64,000 nt of DNA from Gimesia fumaroli (GCF_007754425.1 NZ_CP037452.1:558001-622000); one strand, 5' to 3'. Shown: positions 16,567-27,000, numbered from the stretch's first letter. Program-made: numbers and translations. The notes: a model not told the origin generated them from the letters alone.

Positions 16567-18714
16567 TTAACTAAACATGGCTGTCATCAATTTCTCAATT
16601 TCATCGAATGGTCCATCAGGCCTACCTCCATTGGATGACAATTCGGCAAATTCTCTTGCCCGTTCAAGTTCTCCTTTTAATATCGTGCGCGACCCTTTGT
16701 TACGCAAATCTGGCGGCACAACGATAAAATCATGAAGGTGGGCGAGTTGTTTGTTTATCGCGTCACATTTACGCAATATTCTTCCCCTTCGTTGTATCCA
16801 CTGTCGCCGAACCGTATTACTAGCCAAAAGATATGCCTCACTTACCTGTGGAACATCCACACCTTCGTCAAGCACTCGCTTACACGTAATAGCATTGTAG
16901 TCTCCGTTAGCAAAACGTTCTAAGAGATTGGCAGATCGAGTACGGTTCATTGTTTCAGCCGAAGTCAGTTGATGAATAGTCAAATTTAAGTCATTTTGAA
17001 GCATATCATTTACTGAATTCAATTGTGACGGATTCTTGTCGGTTGCGTAAACCAGGACGTGTTTTAAATTATCTCGAGTACGTTTTTTTAAGATATTTCT
17101 AAGCACATCAACTTTATTCTCTGCAGACTCAATTACGCGTCGTCTCGCAAATAGTAATTTCTCTACTACTTTTGAAAGTCCCCCACTCTCCGAAGCATCT
17201 GCATCTCCTTTAATGCCCTTTCTTGCAAGTCTTTCTGTAAGCTTCATCCACTCTTCGTATTCATCTCTTGTTAAATGTACTTGATGTATGTAATAGTTGT
17301 ATGGAACAAGGCATACACCAATGGCTTCACTCAATCCAAATTCAAATACGGGTACTCCAAAAAAGTCAAATAACGCCGAAGTTCCTTCTGGGTCATACTG
17401 TCGTTCCGGTGTGGCAGACAATCCCAACCGAAAATTGAAGCGATCTGGCGTATTCGATAGAAAACTAATTTTTCCGAGATTATGGGCCTCATCAGCAATC
17501 AATAATGTAGATATATTTTCGGGTATCCTGTCTAGGACCCGACGAAAAGTTTCACTCGTAAGGAAGTTCTCGGTAACAACCATAACTTCTATCTTACTAA
17601 CTTTCGATTTAAGCGATCGGACTGCAAAATCGAGGTGCTGTGCACGATCCGAAGAAGGTCCTTCTGTAGGCAATGGTCTGACGCCAAACGCATTGACTTC
17701 ATTTACCCATTGATAAACTAGAGGCTTATACGGAGCACTAATTATTACTAATAATGATTCGACGTCGCTTTGAAGCCGAGAAGCAGCAGCCAATGCTGTA
17801 ATCGTTTTCCCTGAGCCTGTAGCCATAGATAAAAATCCACGGCGTTTTGCCGCTTCCCAAGCATTTATCGCTTTGCCTTGGTGAGAAAACGGCCCATTGA
17901 ATAGGTCTAACCTTGATGGTATTGCAAGCCTTGTGGGGGTTCCTTTATCAAAAAACAGATTCGCTTTTACAAGCTTTTCTATAATCAGAACGTCTTTCTC
18001 CCAGGCTTTACAGAAATCTTCAGATGTGGGCTGACAGTCTGGCTTATAGTCTCGAATTAGCTGATTCTCAATCGCAATGGGTAAATCTAAAGTATATGCG
18101 TAGTCCCGTGAACCTTCCCATAAAGCATTAAATTCATCAGATAATGTATCTATGGTTTCTTTTGATCTCCCACCCAACCAGGACATATCCACGCTGATTT
18201 GTTCGAGATTCTTACCTATTCCGGCATCAGTGAAATTGCTTGAACCATGCGCAACAACAGTATCATCATTATCTCTGAAAAACCAAACCTTTGGATGGAA
18301 TAGAGAGCCGTCTTTCAACCAAATAACGCGAAAGAGAAGCCTCTTTGTGGCAAGCATATACGCTAGACACGTCAGGGTGTGTTGGACAAGAGCGCTGGTA
18401 CTGATTTTTGCTTCACCGAGTAGCTGTTCGAGACGAGATTCCATAATACTACTAGGTGTTGCTATGCCTTCCTGTAAAGCTATTAAATCTACCGAACCTA
18501 TATTTGGACTAACAACCAAACGCATGGGCTGAGAATTCTGTCCTAAATATTCAGACAGACCAGGAGCAATCGAGCGTAACGCTGCGCTTCCAAAAAAACC
18601 GAACATACAATCTAGTGAAGCTGATTTTTTAAGGGAGCTAATTAGAACTTCTTCAACATAATTATCCTTCGGTACAATATATAAGGATTTATACGGAATA
18701 TTTCTAAGGCTCAT
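16567..18714 (-). CDS. PLD-like nuclease fused to superfamily 2 helicase
   Basis: The protein has 715 residues. N-terminal domain: a single phospholipase-D type motif, His140-x-Lys142 (LFHPKVWF) with GSSNFTD, Asn160, as in PLD nucleases. C-terminal domain: a DEAH helicase with motif I ATGSGKT (298-304), motif II DEAH (408-411), motif III LGLSATPER, and motif VI QRRGRILR. This arrangement matches proteins annotated as phosphorothioation-dependent restriction enzymes in dnd loci and also many stand-alone defence nucleases. The likely role is ATP-driven translocation on DNA that lacks, or wrongly carries, the modification, followed by cleavage. It starts 19 bases after the DGQHR gene in the same operon. 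The single PLD motif implies dimerisation for catalysis (family knowledge). Confidence 0.8.
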   Translation of the reverse strand: MSLRNIPYKSLYIVPKDNYVEEVLISSLKKSASLDCMFGFFGSAALRSIAPGLSEYLGQNSQPMRLVVSPNIGSVDLIALQEGIATPSSIMESRLEQLLGEAKISTSALVQHTLTCLAYMLATKRLLFRVIWLKDGSLFHPKVWFFRDNDDTVVAHGSSNFTDAGIGKNLEQISVDMSWLGGRSKETIDTLSDEFNALWEGSRDYAYTLDLPIAIENQLIRDYKPDCQPTSEDFCKAWEKDVLIIEKLVKANLFFDKGTPTRLAIPSRLDLFNGPFSHQGKAINAWEAAKRRGFLSMATGSGKTITALAAASRLQSDVESLLVIISAPYKPLVYQWVNEVNAFGVRPLPTEGPSSDRAQHLDFAVRSLKSKVSKIEVMVVTENFLTSETFRRVLDRIPENISTLLIADEAHNLGKISFLSNTPDRFNFRLGLSATPERQYDPEGTSALFDFFGVPVFEFGLSEAIGVCLVPYNYYIHQVHLTRDEYEEWMKLTERLARKGIKGDADASESGGLSKVVEKLLFARRRVIESAENKVDVLRNILKKRTRDNLKHVLVYATDKNPSQLNSVNDMLQNDLNLTIHQLTSAETMNRTRSANLLERFANGDYNAITCKRVLDEGVDVPQVSEAYLLASNTVRRQWIQRRGRILRKCDAINKQLAHLHDFIVVPPDLRNKGSRTILKGELERAREFAELSSNGGRPDGPFDEIEKLMTAMFS

Positions 18715-18733
18715 ATATTTCTCGCAATTGTCA

Positions 18734-19996
18734 TTACATTATTTTCTCGGGCAGTTCTACTGAATTATCCCCGGTATCTTTTTGATATCGTTCAAGTAAA
18801 GTTGAATCCTTAAATTTCGATTTCCCAATTAAGTAGAGAAGAGTTTCTCGCAATGTAACTTTGTGTGCATTTGATATTGTTTTTTTACTAGAGTCCCACA
18901 TTAACCATTCATATGGAGGCTCGTTTAAGTCCTTTGGTAACTTTGATATCAGTTTTACAGATTCCTTCAGAGTCATATCCTTGGAAAGGATTACGATGAC
19001 TCTCATTAACACCTCTAACCCGATAGGACGAAATAAGACACTTCCTCCATGACTGCCCCTATATTTTTTTACAACATTGCTTGAGTTCTTCGACTTAAAA
19101 AATTCATCGAGTTCATCAAAGTATTTTCTCAATAGATTAAACAAACTTTTTGCATATTCGAAATATGCTGCGAGTTCTTCATTAGATGGGCGCACTCTTT
19201 GCAATTCAGCTCTCTTTTTCTTTAAATCTGATTGTACATCGGCAAACAATATTGTGAGAATGTCATATAAATTTCCAATCGTTGTCAGGCTAGTTGTATT
19301 CGTTACAGGCATATTGTTACTTGCAACAAATGCAATTCTATCACCTGAAAACATATCGGTCTCTTCAATCAATCGCCGGGCACAAATTGCCATAACATCA
19401 TCCTCATCAAGAGCGATAATATCTCCTTTTGAAACCGGACGAGCAGTTTTATTTAGTGTAGTAAAGAGTCTACGCGTTCTCTCGAGCCCTTTCTTGGTTT
19501 CTTTATGGGAAACAAATATTACAGAAAGCTCATCAAATGGATCATGATCCAATCCGTCTTTCATAGCCTTCTTGATGCCTGCAAGCCGGTGCTGACCATC
19601 CAAAGCAAACAACTTTTCATCACCTTTAAGTGTCAAGAATCCAATAGATCCAATTGTTTCCTCATCGAGATTTTCTAATTCAGGCTTACCAGACCTATTT
19701 CTAACATCTGACAGACCGTGCCAATTAGGCTGACCTCCGTATGTAGCAATAACCAGCGAATTAAAAAAACGCTCTTTTTGTGTTTTCAAATAATTGGAAA
19801 TTTGCTCACTACGTCCACGTTTTAATCGCCTTTGAATCATGTCCGAAAGATGTTTGTTTTGATGTATTTCGTCAGCATAGTGAACTCTCCTCGCTAATTC
19901 ATCCATACTCATAAGACACGAATAATAAACCCAGTCCCCCATAAGACCGCGCAAGGCTGGTAGGGCAATTTCATTTAGCTTTCTAACTTCATTCAT
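18734..19996 (-). CDS. DGQHR-domain protein, DndB-like
   Basis: This 420-residue protein contains LFALDGQHRLAGI (Asp133 to Arg137 being the DGQHR signature), preceded by a ParB-like segment ending in LTLKGDE. DGQHR proteins include DndB, the transcriptional repressor or modulator of dnd genes, and other defence-island members. Further conserved-looking parts are VIFVSHKE, TRRLFTTLNKTARPVSKGDIIALDEDD (about 190-215), where a NKxARPV box is typical of DndB-like proteins. Its start overlaps the stop of the GIY-YIG gene by four bases. It could control modification frequency or regulate the divergent and convergent operons; the direct target cannot be seen. Confidence 0.8.
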   Translation of the reverse strand: MNEVRKLNEIALPALRGLMGDWVYYSCLMSMDELARRVHYADEIHQNKHLSDMIQRRLKRGRSEQISNYLKTQKERFFNSLVIATYGGQPNWHGLSDVRNRSGKPELENLDEETIGSIGFLTLKGDEKLFALDGQHRLAGIKKAMKDGLDHDPFDELSVIFVSHKETKKGLERTRRLFTTLNKTARPVSKGDIIALDEDDVMAICARRLIEETDMFSGDRIAFVASNNMPVTNTTSLTTIGNLYDILTILFADVQSDLKKKRAELQRVRPSNEELAAYFEYAKSLFNLLRKYFDELDEFFKSKNSSNVVKKYRGSHGGSVLFRPIGLEVLMRVIVILSKDMTLKESVKLISKLPKDLNEPPYEWLMWDSSKKTISNAHKVTLRETLLYLIGKSKFKDSTLLERYQKDTGDNSVELPEKIM

Positions 19997-20520
19997 CGGA
20001 AAGCCCTTCTTTTCATTTTAATTTCCGCATCTAGATCCCCCTCTGAGAAAGGTGGCATAAATGCAGTATTTAATTGTTTTTCAAGCAGTTCCAAATCTTC
20101 AGAAGTAACTTCATTACCAATCGGTGCAAAGTAAAACCTTAAAACCTGATGCCAGTGCCCAATCATTCTTGCGATCCTCGCTCGCTTTTTGACTTTTTTC
20201 ACATTCAGATAATCTTTGTATCGCGTTCTCAGAGATCGATTAGAGCCCTTTCCAGCTATCCCAATATATAAAATATAACCATGCGGAGGCAGAACATCAT
20301 TTTCGTGGCATATTGAAAATGCATAGATACCTCTTTGGTCATTAGGAACTTTATCGAGCTCCTCATCACCATAACAAATTGACTCCCACTTAAGGCTTTT
20401 CAATTGATAATGATCGGACATCAATTTCATAGGTGGCACAGAAATATTAAGAAAATATTTTCCGACTTCTTCAGTCGCTTCATTGGCAAAATCTATAATT
20501 TCATCAAGGTCCAAAAACAT
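19993..20520 (-). CDS. GIY-YIG nuclease-like protein
   Basis: This 175-residue protein is the first gene of the minus-strand operon, with GAGGAGA five bases ahead of the ATG. It shows the GIY-YIG layout: RGIYAFSI (GIY at 64-66), then LYIGIAG (YIG at 85-87), an Arg-containing helix (RSLRTRYKDYL, about 95-105), and an acidic helix near residue 151 (EDLELLEKQL) that would give the metal-binding Glu. The family includes homing and restriction endonucleases. There is no obvious DNA-recognition domain, only about 60 N-terminal residues of unknown fold. Since no SspE-type effector is visible, this protein is one candidate nuclease of the locus. Confidence 0.7.
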   Translation of the reverse strand: MFLDLDEIIDFANEATEEVGKYFLNISVPPMKLMSDHYQLKSLKWESICYGDEELDKVPNDQRGIYAFSICHENDVLPPHGYILYIGIAGKGSNRSLRTRYKDYLNVKKVKKRARIARMIGHWHQVLRFYFAPIGNEVTSEDLELLEKQLNTAFMPPFSEGDLDAEIKMKRRAFR

Positions 20521-20563
20521 TTCTCCTCAAGTGAATAGTCATTAATAATTCCGTATTAGAGTG

Positions 20564-20569
20564 ATTATA
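20564..20569 (-). promoter_or_regulatory. -10 box of the minus-strand restriction-type operon
   Basis: A perfect TATAAT on the minus strand, 44 bases upstream of the GIY-YIG start at 20520. No good -35 is seen at 16-18 bases, so the promoter may depend on an activator. Confidence 0.45.
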
Positions 20570-20759
20570 CATTTTTCCCTGATTTATCTGACCAAATTTG
20601 CATGCTATCGGTCGGCGTTGCAAAAATGTAGACAATTGCACTCTCTATTATGGTGCTAAAGAGTATTGATAGGCAAGCGTTGGCTCCAAAATCAAGGACG
20701 AGATGTCGCTGATAATTAAATTTATTGTTCGTAGCCACTTGGGTATTACATCTTCTAAC

Positions 20760-21115
20760 AGGCCGGTCGTCACCCTGTGCGACAGGCTGATGACAGTCTG
20801 ACACAATTATGATTTTTCACCCTGTTTTCGAGTGAATGACGGGCTGACAGAACCCCCCGTCTGACACCATGCCTGACAGCCTGTCAGGGGGCTGACAATA
20901 CAAAAATGACGGTACGACAGGGATGTTCCATATGATTGTTTTTTCGCTTAAGAAAGCGGATTCGACTGGTTGTCACCCCCCTCTGACACATGACAGGGCG
21001 TCTGACACCCTGCAGAGTGGGTGACAGAAAAAGTTGGCATCCTGTCAGGTTTCGCGCTATCCTGACGCAGTCTTATTTTGTCATCCCGTCAGCACCATGT
21101 CAGTCTCACCCCCCA
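20760..21115. other. Iteron-like replication origin region
   Basis: The hexamer CTGACA and its core TGACA (or complement TGTCA) recur more than a dozen times in both orientations, for example around 20795, 20844, 20861, 20873, 20892, 20982, 21002 and 21022, sometimes as inverted pairs (gcctgacagcctgtcagg at about 20871-20888). An AT-rich stretch lies at about 20890-20960. The region sits just upstream of two plasmid-type genes (21097 and 21978), the latter initiator-like. The layout fits an iteron-controlled plasmid origin. Spacing is irregular, so it is not a CRISPR array. Confidence 0.6.
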
Positions 21116-21981
21116 CTGGTTATCTCACCAAGAAAGAGATCGAAGAAGAGTTCCATCGCTCTCATCGTTCGTTGACCCGAGACTTCAGTCAGGCGGTCAG
21201 AGTAGGGGACTCGGACATTCTCCGGAACCTCAAACTCAGGACCGATGATGGTAAGGAGTTTGAGGGGACTAAAGTGACGCTGGAACTGATTCAAGAGCTC
21301 TCCAATCAGGGACTCTCGCCGACTTGGTATGCCCGGCGTGAATGGGTCCAGGAACATTACGGAAAAGAGTCGGCAAAAAAACAGAAAAAACAATCTGAGC
21401 AGGAAGAGAAACCAGCGACAGCAGAGAGACTAATCTCCACCTCAACGGACAACGAATTGATTACTACTTTGAGATCACATATCACCCGCCTGGAGCAGGA
21501 GAATGATCGAAGATCCGATGAGCATCAGCAGGACAAGCAGGCGTTCATGGAACAGATCAAAATGTTCAAGGACATGTTCGACACACTGAAGGAAGATCAC
21601 ACCGATACGAAAGAACTTCTCAAAGAAGTGCATCAGGTGATGGGGAAGTTTGCGGATGTCAGCCTGCTTGGATCTCAGAGAGAGGCACCAGTTGATGACT
21701 CCCCAAAGCGTGAGACACCATCCGGGCAAGATGTGCTTATTGATCTTAGAAATGACGCGGCAGTGGATGCGGTCGTTGTGGATGAGCCGAAGAAGACAAA
21801 GAAAGGTTCTGCAAAACAGGGGATTAAGAAAAATACTAAGAAGAAACCAGCACGCGTCACAAAACCGAAAGGTGCAGCTGCTCCGAAAACAAAGCCATCT
21901 GCCAAGGCCAAACCGAAGTCACCCAAGTGGTACGAGACTCCGACATTGAACCGTTTCATTTCCAGAAAACCACGTAAATGA
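21097..21981 (+). CDS. Coiled-coil, lysine-rich protein next to the origin
   Basis: This protein has 294 residues from the ATG at 21097. An upstream in-frame ATG at 21034 lies inside the TGACA repeats and gives an unlikely N-terminus. The start YLTKKEIEEEFHRSHRSLTRDF (about residues 9-30) resembles a small DNA-binding helix-turn-helix. Residues about 105-190 form a coiled coil, and the last 60 residues are a Lys/Ala/Pro-rich tail (KKTKKGSAKQ... KPSAKAKPKSPK), which would bind DNA without sequence specificity. Its stop overlaps the start of the initiator-like gene by four bases. Possible roles are origin binding, copy control or partition; none can be fixed. Confidence 0.6.
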   Translation: MSVSPPTGYLTKKEIEEEFHRSHRSLTRDFSQAVRVGDSDILRNLKLRTDDGKEFEGTKVTLELIQELSNQGLSPTWYARREWVQEHYGKESAKKQKKQSEQEEKPATAERLISTSTDNELITTLRSHITRLEQENDRRSDEHQQDKQAFMEQIKMFKDMFDTLKEDHTDTKELLKEVHQVMGKFADVSLLGSQREAPVDDSPKRETPSGQDVLIDLRNDAAVDAVVVDEPKKTKKGSAKQGIKKNTKKKPARVTKPKGAAAPKTKPSAKAKPKSPKWYETPTLNRFISRKPRK

Positions 21982-23393
21982 AATTCAACGGATTTGAACA
22001 TCTGACGGCCAATTATCTCTACTGCCCCAATCAGTTTTTTGATGTCTGCCTGCCACATCATTCTCGGGGCACGGTTCGACTGGTGGCTTATCTGTTACGA
22101 AAAACACTGGGTTGGCTCGATAGAGAAGGAAATCCCATCGAACAGGAGATCAGCATCTCGTATCGAGACCTCATCAACGAAGCGGGAATCAGTCGAGGAG
22201 CGATTCGCAAAGCATTGGACGAGGCGGTTACGGCTGGATTTATCATTTGTATCCAACCGGGGAAGGCAAATGGGAACAATCAGGCAGCGGAAACGGCTCA
22301 ATATGCACTTCGCTGGGATGCCGACAATGATTATGCGAAGACCCCTGAAGCATTCAACGGTTTCTTTGTGGGAGAAGGATATCGCACGCCGATTCCGAAC
22401 AGTTTTTTCGATCTGATTGTAAGGCAGGAGACACTGGCAGTGGTGAAGGTGGTTGGGACAGTTTTGCGCCATACGGTGGGTTATCAGAACCAGTTTGGGG
22501 GACGACGTCAAATTGCTCCGCTTTCGTACAGCTATATTCAGAAATATGTGAATCTGAGTGATCGATCGACTCTCAGTGCAGCGATTCAGCACGCGATCGA
22601 GACGGGTTATATTCACTGTGTCCAGAAAGGGGGCATTGATCCCAGTCACACTACACGACGTCCCTCTACCTATGCCATTCGTTGGCATGAGCAAGCCCAT
22701 CGTGAGGTGAGCGGTTCAAAAACCAGACCAGCGATTCGACAACGGTACAAAATCCAGACCAGTAACGGTTCAGAAACCCGACCAGCCGAACGGTTCAAAA
22801 ATCAGACTGAAGAAAAGCCACAAGAAAATAACACTGACAAACAACAAAACAAACCAACTGTTGTTGCTGTTGAAAATTTGGAATCATTTCAGTTACTGCA
22901 ACACGCAGGATTTGATGACGAGATCGCCAGAGATTTATCCCAGAAGAGGGGATTGGAAGAAATCCAACAACAGATCGAGTGGTTATCCCATCGAAATCCG
23001 GATCGCAATTCACTGGGCATGTTACGACGAGCCATTGAAGGGAACTGGTTGAAACCAGATTCCCTGCTCATCAAAGAAAAGAAACAGCAACATTTTCAGA
23101 GCAATCATACAGAGCCTGTAGAGGCTGAGATTGAAGAGGAACAGGTAACAGCAGCCAAACAGGAGAAAAAACGTCGCAGAGAGCAAGTACGGTCTATTTG
23201 GAATGAACTGACGTTCGATGAACGAACAAGAATCGAACAATCAGCATTAGAGCAACTCAACAGTGAATTCTTCCGGGATCGATTCAAAAAGAATGAAGAG
23301 TTTCGTGTGAATCATTGTCTGGATGTTCTCTCAGTTCAGTTGGAATCGGGTGGCAGAGAAGTAAAGCACCGTTTTCATTTGATTGCACAATAA
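21978..23393 (+). CDS. Plasmid replication initiator-like protein, tandem winged helix
   Basis: This 471-residue protein has two similar winged-helix units: about residues 30-110 (YLLRKTLGW ... ISISYRDLINEAGISRGAIRKALDEAVTAGFI) and about 140-235 (VLRHTVGYQ ... LSYSYIQKYVNLSDRSTLSAAIQHAIETGYI). Each ends in a beta wing and an YA(L/I)RW strand. Two such units are characteristic of iteron-binding Rep proteins and of replication protein O-like factors. The C-terminal half is charged, with repeated KTRPA-type motifs near residue 245-270 and a Glu/Lys coiled coil at about 370-415. It is coupled to the upstream gene by an ATGA overlap and lies directly downstream of the TGACA repeats, so it probably binds them. 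Confidence 0.65.
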   Translation: MKFNGFEHLTANYLYCPNQFFDVCLPHHSRGTVRLVAYLLRKTLGWLDREGNPIEQEISISYRDLINEAGISRGAIRKALDEAVTAGFIICIQPGKANGNNQAAETAQYALRWDADNDYAKTPEAFNGFFVGEGYRTPIPNSFFDLIVRQETLAVVKVVGTVLRHTVGYQNQFGGRRQIAPLSYSYIQKYVNLSDRSTLSAAIQHAIETGYIHCVQKGGIDPSHTTRRPSTYAIRWHEQAHREVSGSKTRPAIRQRYKIQTSNGSETRPAERFKNQTEEKPQENNTDKQQNKPTVVAVENLESFQLLQHAGFDDEIARDLSQKRGLEEIQQQIEWLSHRNPDRNSLGMLRRAIEGNWLKPDSLLIKEKKQQHFQSNHTEPVEAEIEEEQVTAAKQEKKRRREQVRSIWNELTFDERTRIEQSALEQLNSEFFRDRFKKNEEFRVNHCLDVLSVQLESGGREVKHRFHLIAQ

Positions 23394-24091
23394 GCCCGCA
23401 ACGAACATCGCAAAACACCCCGCGTTTACCCCCGCAGGCAGGTGCGGGATGAAATACAATTCCGTTGGCGATTTGAAATCGACCAAACAGGGCTTGGCAA
23501 AGCCAAGAAAAACCTCTTAGTAGGTGACACCACTCGCGGGCGGGAACCCGCGAGGCCGAGATTTCCGACGCATTCCAGGGATGCAATGGCTCCACTCTCG
23601 GCCTCGCGTCTCCCTTTGGTCGCCCCTCGTGGGTCACGCACTTTTCCCTGGACAGGGAACGACCGCGAAGCGGTATAAAACCCGAAGCCTATCAGCTTCG
23701 GACATCCCCAAACGGTTTCGTAACTCTTCGTTCTGATCTGTGTAAGTTCGACAGCTCAATTTTGTCTGCGAAACTCGTCGATTGCAGGATAGCAAACGAA
23801 AACGAACGTTTCTTGACACCATTCCGATCCAGTCAGCTTGTTCGATATGCAGCTAAACTCCACAAAAGCAAGTCGCATACCCGTTGCATAACAAATGGCA
23901 TCGAGACTGTTTTGTCTTAACAACAGGATACCGGTCACACGGTTAGGATTCATAGCTTTGTAATTTCTCGTCAGTGGACTTTTTTCAGAAAAGATGAGTT
24001 AAATCTACCTCACTTCTATACTATGTTGTGAATAGTGTGGAGAATAAGTTGTCGAATACCTAAGCTCGACAGTCAGCAATCTGAGGCATAG
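23394..24091. other. Intergenic region with a series of hairpins
   Basis: No gene is supported. Perfect inverted repeats follow one another: CCCGCA/TGCGGG (23431-23448), CTTGGC/GCCAAG (23493-23507), CTCGCGGG/CCCGCGAG (23533-23554), CCCTG/CAGGG near 23646-23657, ACCGC/GCGGT near 23662-23674, and CGAAGC/GCTTCG (23683-23700). The sequence is more GC-rich than its surroundings, then becomes AT-rich toward the gene at 24098. It could be a single-strand origin, an oriT or a stack of terminators. Confidence 0.5.
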
Positions 24092-24097
24092 TTGCCG

Positions 24098-27000
24098 ATG
24101 GAGATTTTTGAATCGAGGCGCAATAAACGAGGGCTACAACCGAAGATGGAATACAAACTGAATAAAATGGGGCGTGATCAAGGGCGGCCCGTTGATGTTA
24201 TTATCTTGACCATAACTTCCGATGAAAAAGATGCTGTTATCAACCACTTTCGTCCAGATGATACTGTCGTTGATAGAGATGAATCAAAAAAAGCACTGCA
24301 TCACTATTGGTACGGGCAGATTGATGACATTGATGGAGACAGATGGGGAATTCTCATTGCAATGGTGGGATCAATGGGGGCTACGGTCTCAGCTCTCGAC
24401 ACCCAAGATCTCCTGTCTGAGTTTCGCCCCAAATGGCTTGTTCTCTGTGGGATTTCAGGCGGAGTTGTTGAACCTTCTCTCATGCTTGGCGACATCTATC
24501 TCTCAACTAGAATCCACGACTTCTCTGTTACAAAAAAACTCCAGGGTGAGAATCCACACGTGATTCAAGGAGGAGGGGAAATGTCGAATTGGGCTGTTTC
24601 CATAGCCGAAGGTATCGACATCTATGAAGACCGACTCAGAGATTGGTCAGCCCCTCAGACGATTAAATGTGAACGACCGACGATTGACGTACCAACGACT
24701 CCGGATTTAGAGATGTTCTACGCATCAAGTTTGCAAGAGAGGCAGAGGGCATTCGAAGTACTGACGCAGCAGTTGAATGAGAACAGAACTCGACCGATGG
24801 TTCGACACGGTGCCATCTACAGCAACAACACATTGGCAAAGGACACCGAGCTTTTGCATTTGTGGAAGGAGCATGGCGCAGATGCGTGGGCTGTTGAGAT
24901 GGAAGCTGCTGGAGTACGAACAGCTGTCAGCAGGTTCTCCGAGACTGAGTTTATATGCGTCAAAGGAATAAGCGATATCGTCGGCATAAAGCGAACAGAG
25001 GCGTGGAAGCATTACGCTTGCCACACGGCGGCGTCCTTTACTTATCACATGATCAAAGGCGGTCTGCTCAGAGAGAAGGTGTCTCCCATTTTACCTCCGA
25101 GCTGGATGGACTCGTTACCTCAGCATCTTGTACCGCTGCTAAAAATGAGCGACGTCGATTTTACTAAGGCTGCACGAGTTCTATCAGCAATGCTGATGAG
25201 CTGCGCTCGACCGAGCACGGATCTCAAAAAGATAATCAAAAAACAACGTGACGAAGATAAATGTACAGAACTATGGCAAAAGATTCGAGACGACGACAAC
25301 TTTCAATTGGCGATCTATGGTGTACCTGGCTCAGGCAAGACTACACTCTTGACACTCCTATCGTTACTGGCTCATCGTGATTCAGCGAACGGAAGCAAGT
25401 TCAGTGTGGAATACATCAATCTGCATCATTTTGACGAGCATGTCAATAACTCAGTCGACGAGATTAAGAAACGTCTTTCCAAAGACATCGGTGATCGAAT
25501 CAAATTGGCAAATGGTAAGCCTATCTATCTTTTTGTCGACGGTTTCGATCAACACCCACGTGAGCGACATCAAGGCATCCAATCGTACTTCCGAAATGAA
25601 ATCCGCGACAAAGGGGTACGTGTTCTTGGGATCGGATTGCTTGATCATAATGAAGGGAAGCGAACCATTGCTGACGATGATATGAAGGAGGTACCGGCAA
25701 ATCAAATTGGAACATACCTACTTCTAGAATCTCTCAGCCTTCAACGTTCGATTAGTTTACAAAATCTCTTTCTTCGCTATCAAACGTGCCTTGCGAAAAC
25801 AGACGGCCGTTCAGTGCTGAATTCGGACAAGCTAACCCTTCGCTTAAAAAAATCTGAACTTAAACGCATCGATCTGTTCCGGCTAAACGTTCTGGCTTCA
25901 GCTACTACACCGGTAAAAAAAGGATTCTCCGCAGCACTGAAGGAATTTTTGACGGAACGCGTGAACGATACCATACAAAATAATAATGAACATACGGCCG
26001 ATGAGGTGTTAAGGCTCATCTCGAAGAATATCTTCCTGAACGTCGTAGCAAAGAACCCCCTTCCAGATATCCCGTTTAATATTAGTTGTTGGGGGCTGTT
26101 ATTTGGTCAGCCTATAGTCCGGTCTTATTTGATAGCTATGCATGTTATCTCTGTCCTCGTTGAGATTGGTGAAGCGCTTCCAAATGACGAACGCACTTGG
26201 ATAGATAACGATGAACAGAAAGCACATGATTGCTGGAAAGAGTCTGGGCTTGCAGGAAAACTATTTAATGCGGAGGAAAACACGTTCTGTAAGCAGTTTC
26301 TTGGTCATCAGGAGCAGAAGCAAGTTCTGAGGGCTATTAAAGCAATCGTGGCGAGGCATAACAAGAACGATGCATTTGAGCTATCCCATCTCTGCTACCT
26401 GCTGGGAAGATTGCTGCGACACCAACCTGAGTCTATGAAGATTTTGAGCAAGTTACACAATGAATACATAAACTACGAACACGGTTACATTGCCGACCAA
26501 CTGGATAAAGCTGAATTTTATAGAATACAGATGCTGCAATGGACTATATTGATTAGTGAGATTTCCGCGTCTCTTGACAATGAACGTGGTCAGTACATCA
26601 GGCAGTACATATTGCAGATACGTGACACCAGCTGGCGTAGGATCGCGAATGGCTTTATCACGCAATACTATGGTGATGTATATTTTGATCACGGCTTTAT
26701 GCACTCTCTTGAGTCATACCAAGATGAACTGATGTCGTATAGGTTTACTCTTGACCAAATTGTACCACGAATTGAACGCATGATAGAAGGAGACGAGAAA
26801 CCTTACTCACTATTTGACGTGGATTTAGCCACAGTATGCTCATTGGCTAATTCGCGACAGGAAATTCTGGAACAACCAAATTTCGATCAGCGTAAATGTC
26901 GCAATCGAGCTCGAGGAATCGTCGAATTGTGTTGTAACAATAATAAAAAGATTCGACATCGGTCTGTATGGCCATTTCTAAGGATGACACAAAGATTTCT

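Noticed and set aside
20760-21115. CRISPR-like array of TGACA repeats
   Set aside because: The repeated unit is only five or six bases, occurs in both orientations and has irregular spacing; no cas gene is near. An iteron-type origin explains it better.
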